From the NCBI GenBank assembly GCA_023269565.1, contig JAHFTD010000002.1, positions 1 through 64,000 on the forward strand: a stretch of 64,000 bases of DNA, read 5' to 3'. Position 1 is the first letter of the stretch. Each line of letters opens with the position of its first letter. This document shows, in pieces, positions 41,995 to 51,730 of the stretch. A program made the position numbers and the translations under genes. Source of the DNA: Opitutaceae bacterium (lineage in GTDB: Bacteria > Verrucomicrobiota > Verrucomicrobiia > Opitutales > Opitutaceae). The notes beneath the pieces are model-generated. The model did not search any database. It saw only the letters and a list, made by a program, of their open reading frames with translations, and was not told the origin of the DNA.

Positions 41995-42738
41995 TCAAGC
42001 TTTTTCCATCGGCGCTTTCGGCTCGTCCTTCAGCAGGCCCATCTGCCGGAGCTTGCGTTTGATGTCCTCGCCCTGCTGTTCCAATTCCGTCTCTTTCTCC
42101 TGCTGTAGCTGCATTTTCTCAAAGAGGGTGGTTTCGCTTTGGTCCAGGAATTCCTCGCGCTCCTTTAGTGCCTGCCGCTGCTCCTTGATTGACTGTTCTT
42201 GCCGATCCAGCTCCTCCCTGAGTTTCCGCAGGGCCTCCTCCTGTTCGGGCAACGCCGCGGCACCGCCGGCAGCGGGCTGGTTTTGCATCGAGGCGATGAC
42301 CAACTCGCGGGCCTTGAGCAAGGCTTCGGCCTCCGCCAGCGCACGCTCGCGGTCCGTCAGCCTGGATTCAAGTGTGGCCAGGGCCATGTCGCGCTCCCCG
42401 AGCTTGGCTTCGAGGGTGCGAATGGCTTTTTCCAGTTCGGTGACCTGGCCGCCGGTCAGGGCTGCCTCACCCGACCAAGGGGCGCGGGATTTGGAAATGA
42501 TGGCGTCAATCGAGCGGCGCGCATCAGCCGTGGCCTGCGTTGCCTCCTGGGCGCGCTGCAGGGGGCTGATGCGGCGCTGGAGAACAAGAGGCTTGGGTCC
42601 GGAGGGTCGGGTCGCGGGATTGCCCGGCGGCGGGGCGAACTTAGGTGGGCCGGGCGGACGCAGCGACGGCGGAGGTGCGGACGACGGCGGAGGTGCAGAC
42701 GGCGGCGGGAGTGCGGACGGCGGCGGGGGGGCTTCCAC
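41995..42738 (-). CDS. Pro-rich N-terminus plus long coiled-coil protein
   Basis: MEAPPPPSALPPPSAPPPSSAPPPSLRPP followed by heptad-like E/L/R/Q-rich region. Confidence 0.65.
   Translation of the reverse strand: MEAPPPPSALPPPSAPPPSSAPPPSLRPPGPPKFAPPPGNPATRPSGPKPLVLQRRISPLQRAQEATQATADARRSIDAIISKSRAPWSGEAALTGGQVTELEKAIRTLEAKLGERDMALATLESRLTDRERALAEAEALLKARELVIASMQNQPAAGGAAALPEQEEALRKLREELDRQEQSIKEQRQALKEREEFLDQSETTLFEKMQLQQEKETELEQQGEDIKRKLRQMGLLKDEPKAPMEKA
42665..42731 (-). repeat. GC-rich tandem degenerate repeat encoding (S/A)(A/S)(L/P)PPP
   Basis: Repeated GGTGCxGACGGCGG-type units in + strand. Confidence 0.6.
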
Positions 42739-42753
42739 GGAAAAGGTGCAGGG

Positions 42754-43731
42754 CTAGCGCTTGCCGAACAACCGGGAGAACAACCCGGCCTTTTTCTCCG
42801 CTCCGGCGGCCGCGGCGGCAGCGGCAGGTTTCGTCCTGGCGAGCTGGCTCTTCAGGATATCACCAGTCAGTCGGGCCGCCACAGCCTCGCAGGCCGGGTC
42901 ATTTAGCGTAACCAAGTAACGCTCGAGCGAGGCGCCATCGGAGAGATTCTTAACCAACGCCGCCTGTTGATCTTTGAACCAGCCCAGCGTAGCTTCGATA
43001 TTCCGGCGCACGACGGCCTCGGTCTTGGCCAGTGATTCCGGGCCCATCGTCTTGGCCGCCGCCGCATCGGCCGGGCTGACCTTAGTGCCGTAGGACTTGG
43101 CCAAGGCCAGTTGCTCGGGACGCGGCAGCATTGCCACGGCGAGTCCCAGCGCCTCGGCGAGGTGCAGGCCGGTGGCGCCGCGGCGGTAGGGCAGGAATTT
43201 TCCAATGCCTTCCTCGTCGCCGTGCGTGAGCGCGTTCAGCATGTGGCGGAAATCACCGCCGAGCACAATGCGCGTGGACATCTGCTGGCCCAGGTTGGCG
43301 AATTCACCGATGGTCTTGATGCCCTCCGAGGAGCAGACCGAGCGCGTGCCGTCGCTCATTACGACCAGCGAAAGCGGATACGGCTCGGGGATGCTGAGAC
43401 GGGAGAGGGTTTTGAGGATGGGATTCTCCTTGGCGGAAGTCTCCTCGACCTGCGCCACCATGTCGCCGAACGGGTCGTCGAAGGAAAGGGTTTCTGAGAG
43501 AATGCTGGCGAGATGGTCGGCGCGGTCGGTTTTGCCCGCGATTTCCGGGAGCATCAACAGTTCCTCGTAGTTAAAATTGATATATTTGGTAGGTTTCTCG
43601 TCATCGGCTTTCAGCGGCCAGTCCTTGATTTCCAGGTTTTGGGCCAGGCTGACCAATGAAGTGTCAGCCATGATGGAATTGCGGAACTTGGTGCGGATAT
43701 CATCCCAGTCTTTGGCAGTATATTTGGCCAT
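42754..43731 (-). CDS. hypothetical protein of ParA-like operon
   Basis: Intact 325-aa ORF, 15-26 nt from neighbours on same strand; LSLVVMSDGTRSVCSSEGIKTIGEFANLGQQM; Ala-rich linker and basic tail. Confidence 0.65.
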   Translation of the reverse strand: MAKYTAKDWDDIRTKFRNSIMADTSLVSLAQNLEIKDWPLKADDEKPTKYINFNYEELLMLPEIAGKTDRADHLASILSETLSFDDPFGDMVAQVEETSAKENPILKTLSRLSIPEPYPLSLVVMSDGTRSVCSSEGIKTIGEFANLGQQMSTRIVLGGDFRHMLNALTHGDEEGIGKFLPYRRGATGLHLAEALGLAVAMLPRPEQLALAKSYGTKVSPADAAAAKTMGPESLAKTEAVVRRNIEATLGWFKDQQAALVKNLSDGASLERYLVTLNDPACEAVAARLTGDILKSQLARTKPAAAAAAAGAEKKAGLFSRLFGKR

Positions 43732-43757
43732 GGCTCGTGAGTTTTGGTTATAGGAAG

Positions 43758-44651
43758 TTAACTGGAGGAGGTGTGCTCGATGATCTCGTTTGCCAGCCGG
43801 AGGTAGTCGTTGGCCACACTGTCTTCTTCCGTCCCCTCCGTGCCGACCAGGAAGACCGGCAGGCCCAGCGTGACGGCGCGTCGCACCACCATCGCGTCGC
43901 GGATCTGCGTGCCCATTAGTTTGGCGATCGGAGAGACGCCGCGCTTCTGCTGCTTAAACTGATTCAGGCGGAGTTGCATCCGCATCTTCGGCACCTCGAT
44001 GTCCACGTTCTGCTTGATGGAATTGAATACAATGCCGAAAACCATCGCCGCGGGCCCCATCGCCGTGGTGCGGAAGCTGGCAGAGGTTTGCTGGAAGCGG
44101 ACGAGCTTCTCGATGAGCAGCGTGAAGCCAATCAGACTCAGAGCGTCGGGATTGGAGGGCACATACATCTCGTTGGCGCAATAGACGCCGTTTTGGGAGG
44201 CGCGCAGGATGTTGGGCGGGCAGTCGAAGAGGATGAAGTCGTAATTCTTCTCAATCTCCGCCAGCTGCTCCTGGAAGATGACGTAGGAGGGTCGTTTGGG
44301 GTCGGATTTGTAATCGCCCTCGAGGTCGACGAGATTGAACGAGGTCGGGATGAGGTCGAGTCCGGGGAGGAGTTTCTCTCCTTCCTTACCCTCGAGCACG
44401 TCCTTGATCACACAGTCTTTCAAGCGCTGCGTGCCAGGATCAAAGATGGAATAAACCGAACCCGTGCCAGTCGCGTTGATCTTATTCCAGCGATCAAGCT
44501 TCATCAGCCAGATGCTGGCATTCGATTGCGTATCGAGGTCGATCAGCAGCACGCGCAGCCCGCGTTTGACGAGACTGGCTGCCGTGTTGACGATCAGCGA
44601 CGTCTTGCCAACGCCACCCTTGTAGTTGATGAATGCAATCTTGCGCACCAT
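43758..44651 (-). CDS. ParA/MinD-like P-loop ATPase
   Basis: MVRKIAFINYKGGVGKTSLIVNTAASLVKRGLRVLLIDLDTQSNAS; YDFILFDCPPN. Confidence 0.9.
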   Translation of the reverse strand: MVRKIAFINYKGGVGKTSLIVNTAASLVKRGLRVLLIDLDTQSNASIWLMKLDRWNKINATGTGSVYSIFDPGTQRLKDCVIKDVLEGKEGEKLLPGLDLIPTSFNLVDLEGDYKSDPKRPSYVIFQEQLAEIEKNYDFILFDCPPNILRASQNGVYCANEMYVPSNPDALSLIGFTLLIEKLVRFQQTSASFRTTAMGPAAMVFGIVFNSIKQNVDIEVPKMRMQLRLNQFKQQKRGVSPIAKLMGTQIRDAMVVRRAVTLGLPVFLVGTEGTEEDSVANDYLRLANEIIEHTSSS

Positions 44652-44794
44652 GATGTTTGTTTGGGTCTAAAGCTTTATTCGTGCAAGATGCCACAGCGGC
44701 GTCGCTGCGCGAGTTAAAAATAAGATGACCTAAAGCCCGGCGCGGTGGAAGATTTTTGTTTTCAGGGCGTTGAATTTCGCATCGGGTAACGGTC

Positions 44795-45259
44795 ATGGAC
44801 GAAACCTGCCTGCAGGAGCGCTTTTCCCCCGCCAGCATCTGCTTTGGCTGTGGCCCAGCCAACCCCCGCGGACTTCATGTGCGCAGTTTTGTCCGGGGCG
44901 ACGAGGTCGTGGCCATCTGGCGTGCCGAACCGCACCACGAGGCTTTCCCCGGCATGCTCAACGGCGGCATCATCGGTTCGCTGCTCGACTGCCATTGCAA
45001 CTGGACCGCCGCCTGGCACCTCATGCAGCGCCAGCAACTCGAGCAGCCTCCCTGCACTGTCACCGCCGATTATGCCATCAAGCTGCTGCGCCCCACTCCA
45101 ACTGATGGCCCCATCGAACTCGTCGCGCGGGTGGTGGACTCCGCCGCTGCCCGCGTCACGGTGGAGGGCACGCTTAGCGCCGCCGGGAAAGCACGGGCCA
45201 CTTGCCGCGGCACCTTTGTCGCCGTGCAACCCGGCCACCCCGCCTACCACCGTTGGTGA
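44795..45259 (+). CDS. PaaI-family (hotdog fold) thioesterase
   Basis: CFGCGPANPRGLHVRSF; HHEAFPGMLNGGIIGSLLDCHC; VTVEGTLSAAGKARATCRGTFV. Confidence 0.85.
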   Translation: MDETCLQERFSPASICFGCGPANPRGLHVRSFVRGDEVVAIWRAEPHHEAFPGMLNGGIIGSLLDCHCNWTAAWHLMQRQQLEQPPCTVTADYAIKLLRPTPTDGPIELVARVVDSAAARVTVEGTLSAAGKARATCRGTFVAVQPGHPAYHRW

Positions 45260-45316
45260 GGAATGGACGGCGCGGACGGCCTGATCCGATCACGCGCCCG
45301 CGTGGCCTGCACCAAT

Positions 45317-45994
45317 TTAGTCGGCGGCGAGCGTGAATTCCAACGGCACAGTCAGTCGGAATGAAACAATGCGGCCGTTGCGCCGGCCGGGCTGAAAACG
45401 CCATTTCATCACCGCGCGCATCGCCGCTTCGGCAAAATCGGGATCGGTCGCATGCAGGATGGTGACCGTCACCACTTGTCCGCGCCCGTCGACGACAAAT
45501 TGGACTTCCGCAGTGCCATTTACGCCGGCTTTTCGCATGGTCCAAGGATACTCGGGCGGTGGTTGCACGATCGCCCGCGGCGTCTGGTCGAGTTTGCTGC
45601 CAGGTATGACTCCGGGGCCGTCAGAGGAAATCCAGCGTCCTTCCTGCGGACCACCGGGCAGACCGTTGGGCAGCTGAAAGGTGGCTGATGTCGGCTTAAG
45701 CGCCGAGTCCACCATCGGCACAATGAACACGACCCTCTCTGTAACCGGTCGGGGCAAGTCGCTTTGCTCGGGCACCGCACTGCGACCGCCGCGCGGTGGC
45801 AGATTGCGATCCGTTTCGTGCTCTTGCTCCGTGGTTACGGATTCAATGACCTGAGTCGGCGAGGTAATCTGTGGCGGTTGCACAGACGGGAGAACCGGGT
45901 TGATTGCCGACGGCTTGGCTTTGAACCCGAACAGCAAGACGGCGTGCAATGCCGCTGCGATCAATACTGGAATCGTGTAGCGTCGTTTGTTCAT
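45317..45994 (-). CDS. TonB-family protein
   Basis: N-terminal TM, Pro-rich middle, C-terminal PEYPWTMRKAGVNGTAEVQFVVDGRGQVVTVTILHATDPDFAEAAMRAVMKWRFQPG. Confidence 0.85.
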   Translation of the reverse strand: MNKRRYTIPVLIAAALHAVLLFGFKAKPSAINPVLPSVQPPQITSPTQVIESVTTEQEHETDRNLPPRGGRSAVPEQSDLPRPVTERVVFIVPMVDSALKPTSATFQLPNGLPGGPQEGRWISSDGPGVIPGSKLDQTPRAIVQPPPEYPWTMRKAGVNGTAEVQFVVDGRGQVVTVTILHATDPDFAEAAMRAVMKWRFQPGRRNGRIVSFRLTVPLEFTLAAD

Positions 45995-46094
45995 GTTTTG
46001 CCTCCATCTTCATGACGTGCGGCAGCCGGGTTTCTTAGAGCCAGAGCAAACGGCATTGCCAAGCGCGCCCCACCGCGCGTGATATCGTCTCGCG

Positions 46095-46535
46095 ATGAAG
46101 CCCACCGATCTCGCGCTCAACCAGACCCTCGGCATCGCTGATGCGCCCGCCGCCGCGACGCACGTTCTCGAGCTGCCGTTCACCCACCTCGTGCGCAACC
46201 ACATTGGCACGGTCCATGCCGCCGCCCAATTCGCGCTGGCCGAGGCGGCCGCCGCCGAGCGGTTGCGCCGGGATTTTGGCGCCCAGGCCGGTGACGTGGT
46301 GCCCATCATGCGGAGCGTCGAACTGAAATACCGGCAGCCAGCCACCGGCGATCTCCTTGCCTACGCCAGCGTCGCACCGGACGACCGCAGGCACCTCCTC
46401 TCCGATCTCGTGCAGTCCGGCCGCACCCTCGTGACTGTCGAGGTCGAACTGAAGGACCGCACCGGTGCGCTGACCTTTACGGGCAAGTTCCGTTGGTTCA
46501 TCGTCCGGAAGGACAAGTTCCCCGTGACATCATGA
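46095..46535 (+). CDS. hotdog-fold protein (DUF4442/PaaI-like)
   Basis: LELPFTHLVRNHIGTVHAAAQFALAEAAAAERL. Confidence 0.7.
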   Translation: MKPTDLALNQTLGIADAPAAATHVLELPFTHLVRNHIGTVHAAAQFALAEAAAAERLRRDFGAQAGDVVPIMRSVELKYRQPATGDLLAYASVAPDDRRHLLSDLVQSGRTLVTVEVELKDRTGALTFTGKFRWFIVRKDKFPVTS

Positions 46536-47248
46536 GCCGCAGCTGGCAACTGCCCCGCGCCGTGCCATTGCTGCTGCTGGCCGCACTCATCCCCGGCAAG
46601 ACAGTGGCCGCCAGCATTCCAGATTATGTGCGGCACGCACTGGCCCAATTTACCGGCGATGCGCCCAAGGGGTGGGCGTATACTCTGACGACGCACAACG
46701 GCAAGGAAACCACGGTCGAGCGCTATGATCCCTCCCAGCCGCCTGGCCGCCAATGGATGCTCCGCGGCCGCAATGGGCGCGCTCCTACCGCTGCCGAGCT
46801 GGAGCAATACGCCAAATTCAAGGCCCGTTCCGCTCCGGCAGTGGCGCGCGCTTCCTTCGACAAGAGCGACATCGATATCGGCGCGGTGCAATTGCTGCAC
46901 GAAGACGCCAACCGCGCGGAATTCGATGGCCGGTTTCGCAATGACAACGGCGACAAGATGCTCGCCCACCTGGGCCTTCGGCTTACCGTAACGAAGCAGC
47001 CCGCTGCCGTTGAATCCTTCCGTCTCCGACTCCTCGCGCCATTTTCCCCCATCCTTGGCGTGAAAATCCAGAAACTAGAGGTCGAACTGACCAATTCACC
47101 GCCCGCAGCAGATCGCCCCGCCCTACCGCTGCACAGCCACGCCCAATTTCAAGGGCGGCTGTTTTTCATCAAAACCATTGAGGAAACCGAAGAGATCAGC
47201 TATTCCGACTACCTGCAGACAACAAGCTCCCCGCCGCCTTCAAAGTAA
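46532..47248 (+). CDS. exported hypothetical protein
   Basis: ATGA overlap with upstream gene; signal peptide MSRSWQLPRAVPLLLLAALIPGKTVA. Confidence 0.65.
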   Translation: MSRSWQLPRAVPLLLLAALIPGKTVAASIPDYVRHALAQFTGDAPKGWAYTLTTHNGKETTVERYDPSQPPGRQWMLRGRNGRAPTAAELEQYAKFKARSAPAVARASFDKSDIDIGAVQLLHEDANRAEFDGRFRNDNGDKMLAHLGLRLTVTKQPAAVESFRLRLLAPFSPILGVKIQKLEVELTNSPPAADRPALPLHSHAQFQGRLFFIKTIEETEEISYSDYLQTTSSPPPSK

Positions 47249-47261
47249 GCGCTTGCCGGGC

Positions 47262-47289
47262 TTGCGCTCTCGCCGTCGACCGCTAGTCT
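47262..47289 (+). promoter_or_regulatory. promoter-like TTGCGC-N16-TAGTCT, 7 nt before ATG
   Basis: Same architecture as 294-321 and 58539-58566. Confidence 0.4.
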
Positions 47290-47296
47290 CCGCTTT

Positions 47297-49663
47297 ATGA
47301 AGGGCCTCCCGTTTCGCTGGAAGATTACGCTATTGATCGTGCTCGTCAGCGGTTTTGGCCTTGGGCTGGCTTTCTTGGGTATCTATATCGCCGACAATCT
47401 CCGCTTTCACACTGAGGTTGAGCGGCGGCTTGAGACCACGCGCCGACTGCTCCTCAACGCCGTTGTCCCTGTCCTTGAAAATGACCCGAATCCGAGCAAC
47501 CTGCAGCTGGAAAAACTGATCGTCGCCGATCCCCAACTTGTGGCCGCCGCCGTCTACGCGCCCGACGGACGGCTAATCGCCCGCTATGTGCGGCCGGACG
47601 TCACCGAGTTCATCCCGCTGCCTCGGACCATTGGGCGGTTGATGGCCGCGGAGCGCACCGTGGTCATCACCTCCATCCGCTCAGGGGGCCACAACCTCGG
47701 CACCCTCTACCTCAAGGCCGAGATCAGCGAGACCGACCGCGAACGCTTCAACAGCCTGTTTCGCGGCGGCGGCATCGTCTTCCTTATCTCCGCCCTGCTG
47801 GCCTTCGCGATTGCCTACGCACTGCAGCGCGGGATTTCCCGGCCCATCACCGAGCTGGCCGACGTTGCCGCCCGGATCACCCGGGAGCGTGACTACTCCG
47901 TGCGTGTCGGCCAGTCCGCCACAGGCGAGATCGGTGCGCTCATCGCCTCCTTCAACACGATGCTGCAGACTATCCAGCAACGCAACTCCGAGCTGGAAAC
48001 CGCCCGGATCGCCGCTGAGGTCGCCCGGGAAAAAATCCATGAGATCAACCAGGAGCTGGCTGAGATCAACCGCACGCTCGAGGCGCGTGTCGCGGAGCGC
48101 ACCCAGCAGCTGGCCCAGGCGGTGCAGGCCGCGGAGCAGGCCAACAAATCCAAGAGCCTCTTCCTCGCGAAAATGAGCCACGAGTTGCGCACTCCGCTCA
48201 ACGCCATCATCGGCTACAGCGAACTGCTGCAGGAGGACGCCACCGACGCGGGCAACACCGCCGTGGTCGAGGACCTGAGCAAGGTGCTGGGGGCGGCCCG
48301 ACATCTGCTCGGCCTGATCAACGACGTCCTGGATCTTTCCAAAATAGAGGCCGGCCGCATGGAATTGTTTATTGAATCCATCGACCTTGGCGCTTTGGTG
48401 AAGGAAGTCGCCGCTACGGCGGCCCCGCTGATCGAGAAGCGGGGCAACTCGCTCGTCCTCGCCTGTCCGGCCGAGATCGGCTCCCTGCGCAGCGACGGCA
48501 CTAAGATCCGCCAGGTGCTCTTCAACCTGCTGAGCAACGCCAGCAAGTTCACGGATCGCGGCAGCATCAGTCTCACCGTCGAACGGGTGGTGCAGCCCCG
48601 GGGCGACATGATAAGCTTCAAGGTGAAGGACAGCGGCATCGGCATGAATGACGAGCAAATGGGAAGGCTCTTCAAGGCCTTTAGCCAGGCCGATCAATCC
48701 ACCAGCAGCAAGTTTGGCGGCACGGGCTTGGGCCTGGCCATCTGCCGCCAATTCGCCCGCATGCTGGGCGGCGACATTTCCGTCGCGAGCACGCCCGGGC
48801 AGGGAGCGACTTTCCAAGCCGTAATTTCCGCCGAGGCCAAGGAAACCAAGACCAAACCCGCCGGTCCCGGCACCGGCCTGACCCAGGCGCCCTTCGCCAT
48901 TAAGGTCCGGCCCAAGATTCTCCTGATCGTCGACGATCTGGAGGTGCGGCAGCTCATGGCCCAGCTGCTTATCGCGAGTGAATATGAGGTGATCGAGGCC
49001 ACGGGCGGTCAGGATGGACTCGAACTGGCCCGCAGCCAGACGCCCGCACTAATTCTGCTCGATGTGATGATGAAACAGATAGACGGCTGGTCCGTGCTGA
49101 CCGATCTGCAAACAGAAGCCGCGCTGCACGATATCCCCGTAATAGTCCTCAGCGCGCAGTCCGACGCCAACCTGGCTTTCTCGTTCGGCGCCTCGGGGTT
49201 CATGTCCAAACCCGTCGAGATGGCCAGCCTCAACGCCGAGATTGCCCAGCTCTTGCAGCCCAACGATCCGCGCACCATCCTGCTCGCCGACAGTGACCAG
49301 GTCTCGCGCGAGCTTCTCATCCGTATGCTGCAGCGGGCCGGCTGGCCGGTGCGGCAGGCTGGCAGCGGTCACTTGGCGCTCAAATTCCTCAAGCAATCCC
49401 CGCCCGCCGCCATTATCCTCGATTTACTCCTCCCCGGTTTGGATGGCTTTGCGCTCATTGAGTGGCTCCAAGCCCACGCCGCTTGGAATAACATCCCCGT
49501 CATTGTCATCACCTCGCTCGACATCACCCAGGAAATGCAAAAACGGCTCGGTGTTCGCGTCTCTTCCGTGATACAGAAGGGGCAGGTCAACAAGGAGGAG
49601 CTGCTCCGCCTGCTCCGGCCCGCCGTCGAGCAACACGCTCCTGCCCCGCCCGCCCCGTCCTGA
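47297..49663 (+). CDS. hybrid sensor histidine kinase (periplasmic sensor, HAMP, HisKA, HATPase, two REC domains)
   Basis: [45 protein letters not shown] motifs [14 protein letters not shown] and [15 protein letters not shown]. Confidence 0.93.
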   Translation: MKGLPFRWKITLLIVLVSGFGLGLAFLGIYIADNLRFHTEVERRLETTRRLLLNAVVPVLENDPNPSNLQLEKLIVADPQLVAAAVYAPDGRLIARYVRPDVTEFIPLPRTIGRLMAAERTVVITSIRSGGHNLGTLYLKAEISETDRERFNSLFRGGGIVFLISALLAFAIAYALQRGISRPITELADVAARITRERDYSVRVGQSATGEIGALIASFNTMLQTIQQRNSELETARIAAEVAREKIHEINQELAEINRTLEARVAERTQQLAQAVQAAEQANKSKSLFLAKMSHELRTPLNAIIGYSELLQEDATDAGNTAVVEDLSKVLGAARHLLGLINDVLDLSKIEAGRMELFIESIDLGALVKEVAATAAPLIEKRGNSLVLACPAEIGSLRSDGTKIRQVLFNLLSNASKFTDRGSISLTVERVVQPRGDMISFKVKDSGIGMNDEQMGRLFKAFSQADQSTSSKFGGTGLGLAICRQFARMLGGDISVASTPGQGATFQAVISAEAKETKTKPAGPGTGLTQAPFAIKVRPKILLIVDDLEVRQLMAQLLIASEYEVIEATGGQDGLELARSQTPALILLDVMMKQIDGWSVLTDLQTEAALHDIPVIVLSAQSDANLAFSFGASGFMSKPVEMASLNAEIAQLLQPNDPRTILLADSDQVSRELLIRMLQRAGWPVRQAGSGHLALKFLKQSPPAAIILDLLLPGLDGFALIEWLQAHAAWNNIPVIVITSLDITQEMQKRLGVRVSSVIQKGQVNKEELLRLLRPAVEQHAPAPPAPS

Positions 49664-49689
49664 GTCCACCCTCTCACCCCCGGACCGCC

Positions 49690-50070
49690 ATGGCCAAAAT
49701 CCTCCTCGTCGAAGACAATGAAATGAACCGCGACATGCTCTCCCGCCGCCTGGCGAAGCGCGGTTATATCGTCCTGACGGCGGTCGACGGCGGCGCCGGC
49801 GTTGCCATGGCCAAGACAGATTCCCCCGACCTGATTCTCATGGACATGAGTTTGCCTGTAATCGACGGCTGGGAAGCAGCGCGCCAGCTCAAGGCCGATC
49901 TGGCCACCGCCCGCATCCCCATCATCGCCCTCACCGCTCACGCCATGGCCAGCGATCGCGAGCAGGCGCTGGCCGCCGGCTGCGACGAGTTCGACACCAA
50001 GCCGGTGGATTTGCCGCGCTTGCTTGGGAAAATCGAGGCGTTCCTCAACCCCGGCGCACCCCCCGCATGA
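49690..50070 (+). CDS. single-domain response regulator
   Basis: ILLVEDNEMNRDMLSRRLAKRGY; DLILMDMSLPVIDGWEAARQLK; ALTAHAM; KPVDLPRLL. Confidence 0.93.
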   Translation: MAKILLVEDNEMNRDMLSRRLAKRGYIVLTAVDGGAGVAMAKTDSPDLILMDMSLPVIDGWEAARQLKADLATARIPIIALTAHAMASDREQALAAGCDEFDTKPVDLPRLLGKIEAFLNPGAPPA

Positions 50071-51719
50071 ACCCGTTCCCCGGCACAGAATCCGCGCCCG
50101 CCGGCGGCGACCGGCCCGCGGGCGGCTCCGCCTCGCCGCAATCGCTGCTGCCCACTCTCCGCAAACTCCGACCCGGCGACCGGGAGTCCCTGGCCAATTT
50201 CCGCCATGCCCTCCGCACGCCGCTTAATCAGATCATCGGCTACTGCGAGATGCTGATGGAAACGACGGAGGAGCTGAACGCCACCGAGCTGCTGCCCGAG
50301 CTCAAGCGCATCCATACCTCCGGTGGGCAGCTTCTCTCCCTGATCACCGACTCCCTGGCGCCGTGGAAAGTCGAGAGCATGGCCATTGACTTCTCCATTC
50401 TCCGGCGCGACATCCGGCCGCCCCTCAGCGGCGTCATCGACAACACGGAAATCTGCCTGCAAGCCGCCGCAACTGCCGGGCAGCCGACCCTCCTCTCCGA
50501 TCTGCGGAAAATCCGGCAGGCCGCGCAGAATCTCTCCGAGCTTTTCGAGAGCGAGGATTTTCCCGCCAAGATGAACTTCGCCCGGACCGAGGCCGCCGGC
50601 ACGCCGCCACTGCCCGTCGATCTGCTCAGCCCGGGCGGCTCGATTGCTCCGACCCCGATGGCCGAGGGCCTGACGGGTGCACGACTCCTCGTGGTCGAGG
50701 ACGACCCGATGAACCGCGACATGCTCTGCCGCCGGCTGCAACGCCTGGGGCATGTCATCACCGAGGCGGAGAATGGCCGCGTCGCACTCAAGCGGCTTCG
50801 GGAGCAACCGTTCGATCTGGTCTTGCTCGATCTGCTGATGCCGGAAATGGACGGCATCCAGACCTTGGAGGCGATGAAGTCCGACGCCCGGACACGCCAC
50901 TTGCCGGTCATCATGCTCACCGCGATGGACGACGTGGAGAGCACGGTCCGTTGCCTTGATGCCGGCGCGGATGACTTTGTTCCCAAGCCGTTCAATCCCG
51001 TCATCCTGCGGGCGCGCATCTCCGCTTCGCTTGAAAAAAAGCGCCTCCGCGACAAGGAGCAGGCGTATCTCGCGCAACTCCAGAGCGAGCGGGCGAAATC
51101 CGAGCGTCTTCTGCTCAACGTGCTGCCCAAGGCCATCGCCGACCGGCTCAAGCACGGCGAGCGGACGATCGTCGACAGCATTCCCGACGCCACGGTGATG
51201 TTCGCCGACCTGGTGGGCTTCTCGAAGTTCGCGTCGAACAACACGCCCGATCGCACGGTGCAATTGCTCAACGAAATCTTCTCCTCATTCGACCGTATTG
51301 CCGAGCAGCACGAACTGGAAAAAATCAAGACCATTGGCGACTCCTACATGCTGGTGGGCGGGGTGCCGACGTCCCGGACCGACCACGCCGAGATCTGTGC
51401 CCTCTCCGGTCTCGAGATGCTGGGCGCGATCGCGGCCTTCAACAAACGCAACCAGCTCGACTGGAAAATCCGCATCGGCATTAACACTGGGCCCGTCGTC
51501 GCCGGCATCATCGGCACGCAGAAATTTTCCTACGATCTTTGGGGCGACACTGTGAACATCGCCAGCCGCTTGGAAGCGAACGGTCAGCCGGGCCGGATCC
51601 AGGTCTCGGAGGCGACCATGCGATTGCTGGAGGGCAAATTCCTGTTGGAATCCGTCGGCCTGATCAACCTCAAGAATGTCGGTCCCGTGCACGCCTACCT
51701 TGTGCTGGGCCTGAAATAG
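50067..51719 (+). CDS. HisKA (no HATPase) - REC - class III adenylate cyclase fusion
   Basis: FRHALRTPLNQIIGYCEML; LLVVEDDPMNRDML; MFADLVGFSKFA; KIKTIGDSYMLVGG; YDLWGDTVNIASRLEA. Confidence 0.9.
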   Translation: MNPFPGTESAPAGGDRPAGGSASPQSLLPTLRKLRPGDRESLANFRHALRTPLNQIIGYCEMLMETTEELNATELLPELKRIHTSGGQLLSLITDSLAPWKVESMAIDFSILRRDIRPPLSGVIDNTEICLQAAATAGQPTLLSDLRKIRQAAQNLSELFESEDFPAKMNFARTEAAGTPPLPVDLLSPGGSIAPTPMAEGLTGARLLVVEDDPMNRDMLCRRLQRLGHVITEAENGRVALKRLREQPFDLVLLDLLMPEMDGIQTLEAMKSDARTRHLPVIMLTAMDDVESTVRCLDAGADDFVPKPFNPVILRARISASLEKKRLRDKEQAYLAQLQSERAKSERLLLNVLPKAIADRLKHGERTIVDSIPDATVMFADLVGFSKFASNNTPDRTVQLLNEIFSSFDRIAEQHELEKIKTIGDSYMLVGGVPTSRTDHAEICALSGLEMLGAIAAFNKRNQLDWKIRIGINTGPVVAGIIGTQKFSYDLWGDTVNIASRLEANGQPGRIQVSEATMRLLEGKFLLESVGLINLKNVGPVHAYLVLGLK

Positions 51720-51730
51720 CCCCCGCGGTG

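Noticed and set aside
47681-48817. 378-aa minus-strand ORF opposite histidine kinase
   Set aside because: Antisense shadow of a clear kinase
49938-51263. 441-aa minus-strand ORF opposite response regulator and cyclase
   Set aside because: Antisense shadow crossing two genuine genes
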